From positions 1 through 64,000 of the forward strand of contig WYBB01000163.1 of NCBI GenBank assembly GCA_011526585.1: 64,000 nt of DNA, given 5' to 3'. Under the pieces are notes generated by a model. The model did no database searches and was not told the origin of the DNA. It saw only the letters and a list, made by a program, of their open reading frames with translations. Of this stretch, positions 48,972-58,800 are shown in pieces; position 1 is the first letter of the stretch, and each line of letters opens with the position of its first letter. Origin of the DNA: Deltaproteobacteria bacterium. GTDB lineage: Bacteria; Myxococcota_A; UBA9042; PHBI01. A program made the translations under genes and the position numbers.

Positions 48972-49105
48972 TGTCGAAAAATTCGGCTACGGCGGGCGTC
49001 CGCGGCGTCGGTCGGTCGGTCGCTTGTGCGGCGTACGTCGAGTACGCCTCCGCGCTCCCTTCCCTCCCTTCTTGCGGCCATCCCGCCTCGCTCGATTTTT
49101 CGACA
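48972..49105. repeat. 134-bp element with imperfect terminal inverted repeats and an internal hairpin
   Basis: TGTCGAAAAAT at 48972-48982 and ATTTTTCGACA at 49095-49105 are perfect inverted ends, and the match continues inwards with gaps to about 30 bp. Inside is a perfect hairpin GGCGTAC-N5-GTACGCC at 49029-49047. The element sits between fadB/J and the next gene. It resembles a REP-like or miniature non-autonomous element; copy number elsewhere in the genome is unknown. Confidence 0.55.
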
Positions 49106-49164
49106 TCCCTTGAGCTGTCGAGGCACGCTCGCGCCCGGACGAACTTGGATCTATCGTCGCGCTC

Positions 49165-50352
49165 ATGAGCGATCATGATCCCGCCGGCGCGAGCGCAGCC
49201 TCCCCGGCCGCCGCCCCCGGCACCTACGGCACCCTCTTCAAGCGCGCGCTCAGCGCCGACATCAGCCACGGCCACATCCTGCCCGACGAGGCGACCGCGC
49301 TCGAGGTCGAGCGCATCCACGGCGGCTCCGAGCCGCTCCAGCGCCTCATCCTCTGGCGCCGCGGCGCGCTCTTCATGGCGCTGGTCTTCCTCCTGCCGGC
49401 GACGCTCCTGCACTTCATCCGCGACATCGTCGCGATGGCCGGCTCGGGCGCCAACACGCTCTCCGGCCTCTATCTGATGATCAGCTTCGCGAACATCGGC
49501 ATGTGCGTCGGTGTCTTCGTCGCCTTCCGCCGCTGGGATCGCCTCGGCAAGTCACGCCGCATCCTCTTCTGGACCTGGCTCATCGCCTTCGTCGTGCCGT
49601 TCCTGGTCGCGCTCTTCCCGCTGCGCTCCTTCGCGCGCGAGCAAGGGATCTTCGGCGCGCAGGAGGTGATGATCGGCCTCCTCGGCGCGATGAACGCCGT
49701 CATCGGGCTCGCGCCCAAGGCGCTGTCGCTGGTCCCCGGTCTCCTGCGCGCCGCGCTCACCGCCAAGGCGCTCTTCCCCGGCTCGGCCACCCCCGGCTGG
49801 CTCATCCTCCTCGGCACGCCGTACTACATCCTGCTCCTCTTCGTCGTGATGCTGATGCCCTACCAGATCGCCGGCGGCGGCCTCATGGCGCTGGCGCTCT
49901 TCTGCTTCCTCGGCGCGCCGATCTTTCTCATCCGCGCGGGTCGCAAGCTCGCGGGCCCCAGCGAGCTCGACCCGGCGCTTGCCCAGATCCGCCAGACCCG
50001 CCTCGCCACCGCCATCCTCAACGGCGCCGGCGGCCTCTTCCTCTTCATCGGGCTCATCGATCTCGTCAGCACCCTCGACCTCAACCCGCTCGACGCCGTC
50101 GTGCCGATCTTCGGCATCGTCGCCAACGTCTTCGTGCTCGGCGTCATCGGCGTCGACACCACGGTCGTCGCGATGACCCGCGCGCACGCCTCGCACGAGA
50201 CCCCCGAGCAGACCGCCGCCCGCGAGCGCTTCGCCGAGGACATGGACGCCTTCATCCACGCCCAGGGCGAAGCCCAGCCCGACATGGTCAGCCCCAGGCC
50301 CCGCCAGATCGACTACGATCAGCCGACCGAGCCCGGCTCCCGCCGCCCCTGA
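49165..50352 (+). CDS. Polytopic membrane protein of unknown function
   Basis: The protein has 395 residues. About seven or eight hydrophobic helices are visible, including [70 protein letters not shown] and [18 protein letters not shown]. The N- and C-terminal tails are hydrophilic. No family recognised. The end overlaps the convergent hepT gene by 34 bp. Confidence 0.7.
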   Translation: MSDHDPAGASAASPAAAPGTYGTLFKRALSADISHGHILPDEATALEVERIHGGSEPLQRLILWRRGALFMALVFLLPATLLHFIRDIVAMAGSGANTLSGLYLMISFANIGMCVGVFVAFRRWDRLGKSRRILFWTWLIAFVVPFLVALFPLRSFAREQGIFGAQEVMIGLLGAMNAVIGLAPKALSLVPGLLRAALTAKALFPGSATPGWLILLGTPYYILLLFVVMLMPYQIAGGGLMALALFCFLGAPIFLIRAGRKLAGPSELDPALAQIRQTRLATAILNGAGGLFLFIGLIDLVSTLDLNPLDAVVPIFGIVANVFVLGVIGVDTTVVAMTRAHASHETPEQTAARERFAEDMDAFIHAQGEAQPDMVSPRPRQIDYDQPTEPGSRRP

Positions 50353-50765
50353 AGGTCGCGCAGCGCTCTCACGAACGCGATGAGATCGGCCGGGCCCTCG
50401 CGTGCCGCCTCATGGACGCGACCCAGGTCCAACTTGTCGTACGCATGCGCGACGAGGTTTCGAAAGCCCGCGGCGCGCGCGAGGCTCTGCGCCAGCTCGA
50501 CGGCGATCACGCCGTGCTCCGCCAGCCTGCGAAAAGCCTCCGCGTAGGTCGGCGGTGCTCCGAGCCCGAGCTTGACGCAGGCGGAGACGCCGAGATCGAT
50601 CGCGATCTGCACCGCTTGCCACAGATGCAGGATCACCGCGTCGGAGGCATCGCTCTCGGGGAGGAGATCCTCGGCGCGCGCCGGCAGGCGTGAACGCACC
50701 CGCTCGAGGTGCCGCTCGAGATGGGCCGTGCGCTCCGCGAGCAGCGCGGGATCGAGCAGGCTCAT
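50319..50765 (-). CDS. hepT: HepT-like toxin (DUF86/HEPN RNase)
   Basis: The protein has 148 residues. The conserved RX4HXY active motif is R102-NLVA-H107-A-Y109. The rest is an all-helical HEPN fold. In the MntA-HepT systems the HEPN protein is an RNA-cleaving toxin. The start overlaps the mntA stop by four bases (ATGA). Confidence 0.88.
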   Translation of the reverse strand: MSLLDPALLAERTAHLERHLERVRSRLPARAEDLLPESDASDAVILHLWQAVQIAIDLGVSACVKLGLGAPPTYAEAFRRLAEHGVIAVELAQSLARAAGFRNLVAHAYDKLDLGRVHEAAREGPADLIAFVRALRDLQGRREPGSVG

Positions 50766-51172
50766 GGACCGAGCTCCGCCAGGATCTCGCGATGCGCCGC
50801 GCTCACGACCGGCTCCATGTCGAGCCAGGTCAGGGTGGCCGCGATACGGAAGGCCGTGAAGCGCTCGGGCTCACGCTCGAAGAGCAGCACCCCGTCCCGT
50901 GCAACCCGATAGGCCAGGAGCGCCCCCGCCCGCGAGAGATCCGTCAGGTCGACCTCGTCGCTCCGGACGAGCTGGGTCAGGTTCGCACGCAGCGCCAGCG
51001 GGTCCACGCCCTGCCCGAGGAAGCCGAAGTCCCAGTCCGACCGCGCATGCGCGTCACCGCGCGCGCGCGAGCCATGGAGGACCAGCACCGCCAGCGTCGG
51101 ATGTGCGTCGGCGATCGCGGTGATCGCCTCCGCTGGGAGTCCGGGGCTGCTCGGGTTGCGCTCGACGCTCAT
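50762..51172 (-). CDS. mntA: MntA-like minimal nucleotidyltransferase antitoxin
   Basis: The protein has 136 residues with the minimal nucleotidyltransferase motif GSX10DXD: Ser35 and Asp46, Asp48 in HGSRARGDAHARSDWDFG. In characterised pairs MntA neutralises HepT by adding AMP to the tyrosine of the HepT motif. The gene precedes hepT in the same operon with a four-base overlap. Confidence 0.87.
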   Translation of the reverse strand: MSVERNPSSPGLPAEAITAIADAHPTLAVLVLHGSRARGDAHARSDWDFGFLGQGVDPLALRANLTQLVRSDEVDLTDLSRAGALLAYRVARDGVLLFEREPERFTAFRIAATLTWLDMEPVVSAAHREILAELGP

Positions 51173-51211
51173 GACGCGATCATAACCGATCGCGGCCCGA
51201 ATGGGCTCACG

Positions 51212-51670
51212 TCAATCGTCGTCGTCGGGCATCCAGGCCGTGCGGATCCCCGCCTCCGCCATCGCCTCCGGATCGCCGGGCACTTCCATGCGCTGCATCG
51301 CCGCGCACAGGAGCCACGCCTCGCTCTGCCGGACCACGCTCGACCACGGCTCGTCGGGCAGACACAGCCCGTGCGCCACCGCCACCGCGAGCTCGTCCTC
51401 CTGGGCGGCGATGTGCGCCGTCAGCCCGCGCCTGAGCCTCAAGGTCATGCGCACCGGCGCCTCGGGATCGAGCTGCTCGGGCGAGCCGACCGCGAGCGCC
51501 TCGTCCATCAGGCCGAAGCTCTCGGTCGCGACCACCCGCGCGAAGGTCCGACCGCTCACGACGATCTCGACGTAGAGCGCGTCGTCGTCCTCCTCGATCC
51601 CCTGCAGCATGCCGTGGATCGGCTCGCCCCAGAGCGGTCTCAGCTCGACCGGTGCCTCGTTGTCCGCCAT
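51212..51670 (-). CDS. Small protein paired with the DUF4157 gene
   Basis: The protein has 152 residues, acidic with an Asp-rich C-terminal end (AWMPDDDD), and includes RGLTAHIAAQEDELAVAVAH. No family recognised. It starts 24 bp after the stop of the large DUF4157 gene on the same strand and is probably co-transcribed with it. An immunity, chaperone or adaptor role is inference. Confidence 0.6.
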   Translation of the reverse strand: MADNEAPVELRPLWGEPIHGMLQGIEEDDDALYVEIVVSGRTFARVVATESFGLMDEALAVGSPEQLDPEAPVRMTLRLRRGLTAHIAAQEDELAVAVAHGLCLPDEPWSSVVRQSEAWLLCAAMQRMEVPGDPEAMAEAGIRTAWMPDDDD

Positions 51671-51694
51671 CGCTCGCCCTCCCTCACTCGCGCA

Positions 51695-54600
51695 TCAGGT
51701 CCGAGGCCGCGACGTGCCGAAGCCCAGTCCCTCCGCATGGAAACGACCGCCGACCATGCCGAGCGTCGCCAGCCGCTTCTGCTTTTCGATCTGCGCCTCC
51801 AGCGCGACGCCGCCGAGGTCGACGCCGAGCTTGCGCACCTTGATCTGCTTGATCGTGAGCGCGCAGGTGCCGGGCCCGATCTGGATGACGATCTGCAGCA
51901 TGACCTCGGAGGAGGCGCCTGCCTTGTCGCCCTGGTTCTCGGGCATGTCGTTGTTCTGGCCGGTGATCTCGTCGAACTTGTCGCTGACGGTCTCGTTGAC
52001 CTGGTCGCTCTTCGCTGCGCTGGTCTGGTAGGCCTTGCCGAGCGCGGTCGTCAGCATGCCGCCCGTCGCCGAGTCGATGATGTTCTCGGCGTCGTTGCCG
52101 GCGTCGAGCAGCGAGCCGATCCCCTTGTTGGCGTGCTCGCCACCGGTCTGTCCGGCGTTCTGGTAGAGGCCGACCAGCGAGCGCAGGCTGCTCGCGCCGG
52201 ATCCGACGATGCCGCTGGCGATCTTCTCGAAGAGCGTCGGCCCGGCGTCCGACGCGGTGTCGAGCTTGAGCCCCGCGGCGATCTCGACGCCCCAGCCGTT
52301 GGTGCCGATCTCGAGCTTGCCCGCGAACTCGATGAGCTGCTCGAGGATCTTGAACTGGGTCTTGGCCTCGAGGACCATGCCGCCGCCGGTCTTCGGCCGG
52401 ATCACCTTGCGCCGGTCCTTGGCGTCCTGCTCGGTCGTGCCGCCCTTGCCCAGGCCGATGTCCGAGGTGTTGGCGATCTTGCCCTTCTGCTTCGCCTTCT
52501 TGACGCGCTGTTTGATCGTCGCGCCGTCGATGTGGGAGAAGAGCTCGCCGCGGGCCTGTGCCTCGGCCTCGAAGACGTGCGCCTTGACCTTGCCCTTGGC
52601 GTTGAGCGCACCGCCGATGTCGACGAAGGCGTCGTCGTCGGGGATGTACTCGTGCTTCTTCTTCGCCGGGTCGCCCGGCTGCCAGTGCGGGTCGTAGTGC
52701 GGGTTCTTCCGCATGAAGACGTTCTCTTCGACCATCGCAGCCCACAGCTCGGCCCGCTCGGTGGCGCCCTTGCCGTGCCCGCCGCCGCTGGTGTCCTTGG
52801 CCTTGCCGCTGCCGCCCCACCAGTCCGCCATGCCGTTGTTGATGCCGCAGGCGAAGCGGTACGCGCCGTAGTTGAGCGCCTGGAAGGTCTTCTGCGTGTC
52901 CATCGCCTGCGCGCGCACGAAGAAGCCGATCGTGCCGTCGAGCCGCACGCCCCAGGCGTCGATGCCGCCGCCGATGTTGAACTGCATGCCGACTTTGAGG
53001 CTCTTGGCGTCGACGCCACCCGGCGGCGCGCCGTTCTTGCGCGTGGTGACCCCGCGCTCGGCCTCGCCGAGGAGGTGCAGCTTGACGAAGCCCGGCCCGG
53101 TGTTGACCGGGATCCGGAGCTCGATCTCGACCTTGCACGCGTCGCCCCGCTGCGGCACCGCCAGGTCGACCAGGCGCCCGACCGCCGCCATGCCCTCGGC
53201 CGTCGTGTTCGCCTTGATCGCCTGCTTGAGCGACTTCTGGCCCACCTGGTCGGTCTGCACCTGCGTCTTGACCTGGTCCTCGGAGTCGGGGATCGCCGTC
53301 TTGCTGAAGAGCTCGGACTTCCAGGTCTCCGCCTCGGCCATCGCCTTGGTGACCTCGGTCGCGACCGCCCCGTTCACAGCCGCGATGGTGTCGGCCTTCG
53401 CAGCCGGCTTGGGCTTGCCATGCCGGAACGCCTTGAACGCCGCGGTGCGCCCGACCTTCTCCAGCCCGGCCTTGGTCGCCGCGCGCGTGAGCGCCTCGCC
53501 CGCGCCCTCCTTGGCGAAGGCCTTCATCTTCTCGTTCACCGAGCCCTTGGCCTTGTCGTAGGCGATCTCCTTGCCCGCGACCTTCATGTAAGCCTCGGTC
53601 GCGGGGCGCAGGCCCTCACTCCCGATCTGCGTGTCGAGATCGCCGTACGCCTGCTGGCGCCCCGCCTTCTTCATCTCGGCGCGGAAGTTGCGCACCGCGT
53701 CGCTGCGCCACCAGCCGGCGCCCATCGCACCGATCGCGGTCTTGAGGTGCTTCGAGATCTGCGACTTGACGAGCTCCTCGGCCGGCGGCACCGCCACCCC
53801 GACGAGAAGATCGACGTCGGGCTTCTTGGCGATGCTCTCGTCGCCGGCCTTCTCGCCGACCTGGTCGGTCCCGACCTGGGTCTCGACCTTGCCCGCCGCC
53901 TCGAGCTGCTTGGCGACGTCGTTCAAGTACTCGTTCTTCCAGGTGCGCGCCTGCTCGATCGCCTCGGCCTGGATCGCCGGCACCGCCGCCGCGACCGCCT
54001 GGCGGGCCGCCTGCTTGCCGCGCCCGCCGTCGCGGATCGAGCCCCACGCCGCCTTGCTCGCCGCCGCCTTGAGCTTGCTCACCACGTCGGCCGTCGTCAT
54101 CGCGTCGGTGGTGCCGTCGGCCGCGAGCTGCTTCAACGCCTTCTTGGTCGACGCGTCCGCGCCGTCGGCCGAGCGCTTCTTCGCGTCCTCCTGGAGCTCG
54201 TCGCTCTGCCCGGCGGTGTGGGTCTCGGCGTCGGTCTTCGCCTTGTCGCGCCCAGCCTTGGTCATCTGCTCGCGGAACTCCTTGAGCTTCTTCGAGCGCG
54301 TGATCGCGACCCCGTGCACGCCGAGCTTGTCCTCGAGGAACGCCTCGAGCGCGTCTTCGATCGTCTTCTTGCCGTCGGGGTAGGCCTGATCGACCGCGGC
54401 GATCACGGTCGCGTCCTCGTTGGTGCGCTTGAGCAGCTCCTCGTCGGCCTTGGCCTCGACCCCGTCGGCGGTCCGGTTCTTGAGATCGGCCTCGATGTTC
54501 GCCTTGTCGGCCTCGATCTCCTGCGAGAGCGTCTTCTTCGCCGAGGTCGCCTTGTCGCTGACGACCTTGGCCGCCTTGCTCGCCGCCTTCTCCTTGGCCT

Positions 54601-55717
54601 TGGCGATCAGCTCGGCCTGGTCTCCCGAGCCGGAGGTGTTGTCGTAGCCCTCCTCGGCCGCGGCGAGGATCTCCGGCTCGGCCGCGGTCGCCTTGGGCCG
54701 GGCGAGCTCGCCGGCCTTGGCGTCGATCGCCAGGTGGTGCGCCTTGGAGGCCTTGAGGATCTCCTTGGCGTACTCCGCCGCGTCGTCCTTGCCTTGCGTG
54801 CCGGTGCCGATCCTGCTCTTGGCGTGGTCCCTGCCGTGGGTCTTGAGCTTGTCGACCAGCTCGCGGTTGCCCGACAGCTTGCCCTCGACATAGGTGGTCA
54901 GGCTCTCGAGCAGCTTCGCCGCGGCCTCGGCGGTGACCTCGGGCGCGCCGGTCGCATCGTCGCGCGCGTCGTCGATCGCGGTGCGGTTGGTGTTGCGCGC
55001 GTCCTGCCGGTCCTGCTTGTCCTGGGCGCGTTTATCCTTTATTTTCTTGTACTTGCCCTTCACCCCGTCGCGGATGTCGGTGAAGATGTTGAACTGCGTG
55101 ACCTCGCCGCCGATCGGCGCACCACGCAGCGCCCCGGCCCCGGCCACGCGCGCCGGCAGCCCGGCCGCCGCGCGCGCGCCCATCTGGTCGGCCTCGGCCT
55201 CGAGCCCGACGTCGCTATTGATGTTCCCGCCCTTGGCCTGCTCGGTCGGCGCGACCCGGCCCGCCGCCTGGTGCACGACGTGCGTGAGCTCGTGGCCGAT
55301 CAGCTCGCGCCCGCTCCTGGAGTCCGGCGCGTACTCGCCCTGGGCGAAGGTGATGTCGCTGCCCCTGGTCGCCGCGCGCACGCCGCCCATCGACTCGGCG
55401 GACGGCCCCTCGTGCACGCGCACCCCGGAGAAGTCGGCCCCGAAGGACTGCTCCATGCCGCCGCGCACCCCATCGGGCAGCGGGCTGCCACCGCCCTGCG
55501 GCTCGGGCACGGCGAGCTCGGGGCTTCCGCTGTCGAGCTGCACCGGCGCACCCTCGGGCGGAGGCACCAGCGCCGCCGCGGCGGTCTCGTAGTCCATTCC
55601 CCGCTGCGCCGCGGTCCGCTGCACCGACGTCGTCGGGGTCGTGCCTTCCTTGGAGTCGCGACGCGAGGGCGCACCAACGCTGCGCTGAGCCTGCTCAGCC
55701 GGAAGGTGTGAGCTCAT
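51695..55717 (-). CDS. DUF4157 (eCIS core-like) metalloprotease-like large protein
   Basis: The protein has 1,340 residues. An AAGG-containing ribosome site precedes the ATG at 55717. The DUF4157 domain lies at about 75-155, with a zinc-protease-like HELTH at 142-146. About 800 residues of Lys/Ala/Glu-rich coiled-coil-like sequence follow. Within them two long segments repeat: one holds TWKNEYLNDVAKQLE and VETQVGTDQVGEK, the other TWKSELFSKT and QVKTQVQTDQVGQK. The last 450 residues are beta-like and Gly-rich (MQFNIGGGIDAWGVRLDG). DUF4157 occurs with contractile injection systems, but no such gene cluster is visible here. Confidence 0.75.
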   Translation of the reverse strand: MSSHLPAEQAQRSVGAPSRRDSKEGTTPTTSVQRTAAQRGMDYETAAAALVPPPEGAPVQLDSGSPELAVPEPQGGGSPLPDGVRGGMEQSFGADFSGVRVHEGPSAESMGGVRAATRGSDITFAQGEYAPDSRSGRELIGHELTHVVHQAAGRVAPTEQAKGGNINSDVGLEAEADQMGARAAAGLPARVAGAGALRGAPIGGEVTQFNIFTDIRDGVKGKYKKIKDKRAQDKQDRQDARNTNRTAIDDARDDATGAPEVTAEAAAKLLESLTTYVEGKLSGNRELVDKLKTHGRDHAKSRIGTGTQGKDDAAEYAKEILKASKAHHLAIDAKAGELARPKATAAEPEILAAAEEGYDNTSGSGDQAELIAKAKEKAASKAAKVVSDKATSAKKTLSQEIEADKANIEADLKNRTADGVEAKADEELLKRTNEDATVIAAVDQAYPDGKKTIEDALEAFLEDKLGVHGVAITRSKKLKEFREQMTKAGRDKAKTDAETHTAGQSDELQEDAKKRSADGADASTKKALKQLAADGTTDAMTTADVVSKLKAAASKAAWGSIRDGGRGKQAARQAVAAAVPAIQAEAIEQARTWKNEYLNDVAKQLEAAGKVETQVGTDQVGEKAGDESIAKKPDVDLLVGVAVPPAEELVKSQISKHLKTAIGAMGAGWWRSDAVRNFRAEMKKAGRQQAYGDLDTQIGSEGLRPATEAYMKVAGKEIAYDKAKGSVNEKMKAFAKEGAGEALTRAATKAGLEKVGRTAAFKAFRHGKPKPAAKADTIAAVNGAVATEVTKAMAEAETWKSELFSKTAIPDSEDQVKTQVQTDQVGQKSLKQAIKANTTAEGMAAVGRLVDLAVPQRGDACKVEIELRIPVNTGPGFVKLHLLGEAERGVTTRKNGAPPGGVDAKSLKVGMQFNIGGGIDAWGVRLDGTIGFFVRAQAMDTQKTFQALNYGAYRFACGINNGMADWWGGSGKAKDTSGGGHGKGATERAELWAAMVEENVFMRKNPHYDPHWQPGDPAKKKHEYIPDDDAFVDIGGALNAKGKVKAHVFEAEAQARGELFSHIDGATIKQRVKKAKQKGKIANTSDIGLGKGGTTEQDAKDRRKVIRPKTGGGMVLEAKTQFKILEQLIEFAGKLEIGTNGWGVEIAAGLKLDTASDAGPTLFEKIASGIVGSGASSLRSLVGLYQNAGQTGGEHANKGIGSLLDAGNDAENIIDSATGGMLTTALGKAYQTSAAKSDQVNETVSDKFDEITGQNNDMPENQGDKAGASSEVMLQIVIQIGPGTCALTIKQIKVRKLGVDLGGVALEAQIEKQKRLATLGMVGGRFHAEGLGFGTSRPRT

Positions 55718-55825
55718 GGGATATCTACCTTGCGCGAAGGACCGACGAAGGCGAGCGTATCAGCCAGTCAGGCCATCGCCAAAGGAATGTGTGATCCTGC
55801 ACAGCATCATGTGACGCCTCTCAGA
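55718..55825 (-). promoter_or_regulatory. Leader of the DUF4157 gene
   Basis: This 108-bp gap precedes the DUF4157 start on the minus strand. It is less GC-rich than its surroundings and carries AAGGTAG a few bases before the ATG. No clear promoter hexamers or operator. Confidence 0.35.
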
Positions 55826-58800
55826 TCACTGCGTTGGGCACAGGTTCGCGAACAGCACGTCACCGAGCCCATCGTAGGTGCACGCGTCGGGCGACTGACC
55901 GGTCCAATCGCCGTGGGTGACGCCGGGCACGTACCACTCGCCGCCGACGTAGCTCGCACGTCCGGGGATGTCGTCCTCGGACGTGCCGAACTGGCGCGTG
56001 TGCTGGACCTCGCCGCTGTCATCGAGCGTCGCGGTGAAGAGATCGGCGCCGCCGAAGTGTGTCGCGATCGCGCCCGCCGTGTGCCCGACGACGCGCACGT
56101 CGCTGCCGTCGAGCACGACCCCGACCGCGGCGTCGTCGGCGCTCGTGCCGAAGACCCGGACCCACTGCTGGTCGCCGTTATTGACGAAGCGTGCGATCGC
56201 CGCGTCGCGACCGCCGCTGTGGCCGCCCGCGGCGTTGGTCCCGACCGCCGCCCCGGAGAGCGCCGCCGCCGCGTACACCACGCCGCCTCCCGAGACGAAG
56301 AGATCGTAGGGCTCGTCGGCCGCGTCGCTGCCCCAATGCTGGATCCAGGTCTCGGCGCCGGCCGAGCTCAGCTTGACGATGTAGAGCCCTCCACCGGCGA
56401 TGCCGTTTTCCGTCTTCGCGCCGGTGATCGCGGTGGCGGCGTGGCCGTGCACGTAGAGGTTGCGTGAACCGTCGATGTGCAAGCCAGCGGCACGCAGGTC
56501 CTGGGTGTCGTCGATGCGGTCCCACAACGGCGTGATGACGCCAGTCGTCCAGGCGACCGCGACGATCCTCGGGCTCCTCACGGATTCGTTCGCCGCGTCG
56601 GCGGACTCGATCAGCATCAGCACGCGACGCCCCGACTCGTCCCAGGCGAGATCGACGGCGGTGTCGCGGCGCGCGGTTCGATAGCGTACGATCCAGTCTC
56701 GCGTGGTGCCGGTCTTCGGGTATCGCGCGATCCACGCATCGCCGCACGCCGAACCACCACACGAGTCGATCGGCTGACCGTCGCCCGCGATGTCGCCGAA
56801 GGTGCGCCCGGCGACATAGACGTTTCCATCGAGGTCAACGAGCACCGCAGTCGCGGTGTCATCGGTGCTCGACCCTATTCGTGCGGTGAGATTGAGCGGC
56901 GTCTGCTCACCATCGACACCATATTCGGCGATGAACGCGTCGGTGCCGCCGGCGGTCGCCTGTCCGAAGAGCGCGCCATGCGTCGTTCCGACGACATAGG
57001 CCGAGGCGCTCCCGGGGAACACAGCAGACGCGGTGCCAAGGTCCAGACCCGAGCTACCGAAGTGGTGGATCCAGTCATCCGCGCAGACACAGAAGTCACA
57101 GACATAGTGTGTGAACGTCTTCGGCGTGGAGCACGGACTGGTGCCACCCGCGTTCACCGCCCTTGCGGATACCGTCGTGCACCCCTGAGCCACGGCCGTG
57201 AAGTCCATCGTGATCTGGACGGTGCCGCCATTGACGCTGGCCTGATCGACGGGAGAACCGGAGCAGTCGGCGCTCGTGTACAAGTAGATCGTGACGGCTT
57301 CCGAGTTGCTCGGCGACACCTTGACGTCGATGTCGGTCGTCGTGTTGTCGGGAGTTGGTGGCTCGAACTCACCGAGCACCGGCGCATTGAGCGTCGTCGT
57401 CGACTGCAGGGTGAAGGTCAGCGCGCTCGAGCATCCCGACAGGCGCGCCCCGTCGACCGCCAGCGCGGAAAACGTCGTCGTCGCCGTCGTCGGCGTGCTC
57501 GGCGTGATCGAGAAGCTCGGGCCCGCCCCCACGAGCGCGGTATCGTGCGAGCCCGCGCAGGTCCCGTTCTTGAAGAGGCGGATCGTCAGCCCGCTCTGCG
57601 CGATCGACCCGTGCACCTGCACGAGCGGCTCGCTCGCCGGCGAGCTCGGCGTGAAGCCGGTCAAGGTCGGCACCGGCACCGGCGCGAGCTGGTGCTCGTA
57701 GGCGAAGCCCGCCGAGCAGCCCGACGCGTTGCCGAGCGCGTCGAGCGCGCGCGCGTAGAAGACTGTCGTCGCGCCCGGATCGGCGCTCACGCTGATCCCC
57801 GAGAAGGTGCCCGCGCCGCTCGCGGTGCCGCTGCCGACCGCGCTCCCCGTGCACGTCGCCGTTCGGTAGATCTCGACCAGCGCGCCCGCCTCGGCGGTGC
57901 CCGAGAGCGTCGGCGTCGTCGAGGTCCCCGGTGAGCTCGGGCTCGACGCGGTGATCGTCGGCGTCGCCGGTCCCGTCGCGTCGTGCGTGTAGCTCAGGAC
58001 CGCCGAGCAGCCCGAGACGTTGCCGGCCGCGTCGGTCGCGGTCGCGGTGAAGCTCGCCGTCGTGTTGTTCACGCTCGCGACGTGCGAGAAGGCCGTCGCG
58101 CCGAGCGGTCCCAGCGTTGCGATCGCGACGCCGCCACAGTTCGCGGATGCATACACGCGCACGGTCGCGCCCGTCTCGGCGGTGCCATTGAGTGTCGGCG
58201 TCGCGACGTTCGACGGCGAGCTCGGCGTGGTGCCGGTCCAGACCGGTGGGGCAGGGGGGGCGTTGTCGCTGACATAGACGAGCGGATCGCTGCACGCCGA
58301 CCGGTTGCCCGCCTCGTCGCGCGCATCGGCGCGCAGGGTCGTCGTCGCGTTGGCGCCGACCGTCACCTCGATCGCAAACGATCGGTTCGCCGCCGCGATC
58401 GCGGTCTGGCCGATCGGCGTGGCGCACGAATCGGTATAGAGCTGCACCACCGTCGTCGCGTCGGACTGGCCGAGCACGAGCGGCGTGGTGTCCCGCGAAG
58501 GTGAGGCCGGATCGGTCGCGCTCAGGACGGGCCTGGTCGGCCCGCGGTCGTCGTGCAGGTAGGCGAGCCCGTTCGAGCAGGCCGACACGTTGCCCGCCGC
58601 GTCGGTCGCCGTCGCGTAGAAGGTCGTCGTCGTGTTGGCCTGCGCGCTGCCGACCAGCGCGAACGCGCCCGTGCCCGGATCGGCGATCGTCGTCGCCGCC
58701 TGCGCGCTCGAGCAGCTCGGGCTCGTGTGGAGCTGGATCGTCGCGCCCGGCTCGGCGCTCCCGTGCACGGTCGGGTTCAGCACGCTCCGGCTCGGCGAGG

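Noticed and set aside
50690-55711. 1,673-codon open frame opposite the DUF4157 gene
   Set aside because: Low-complexity Leu/Arg/Gly/Asp composition and no start region; the opposite strand has a ribosome site, DUF4157 and HELTH.
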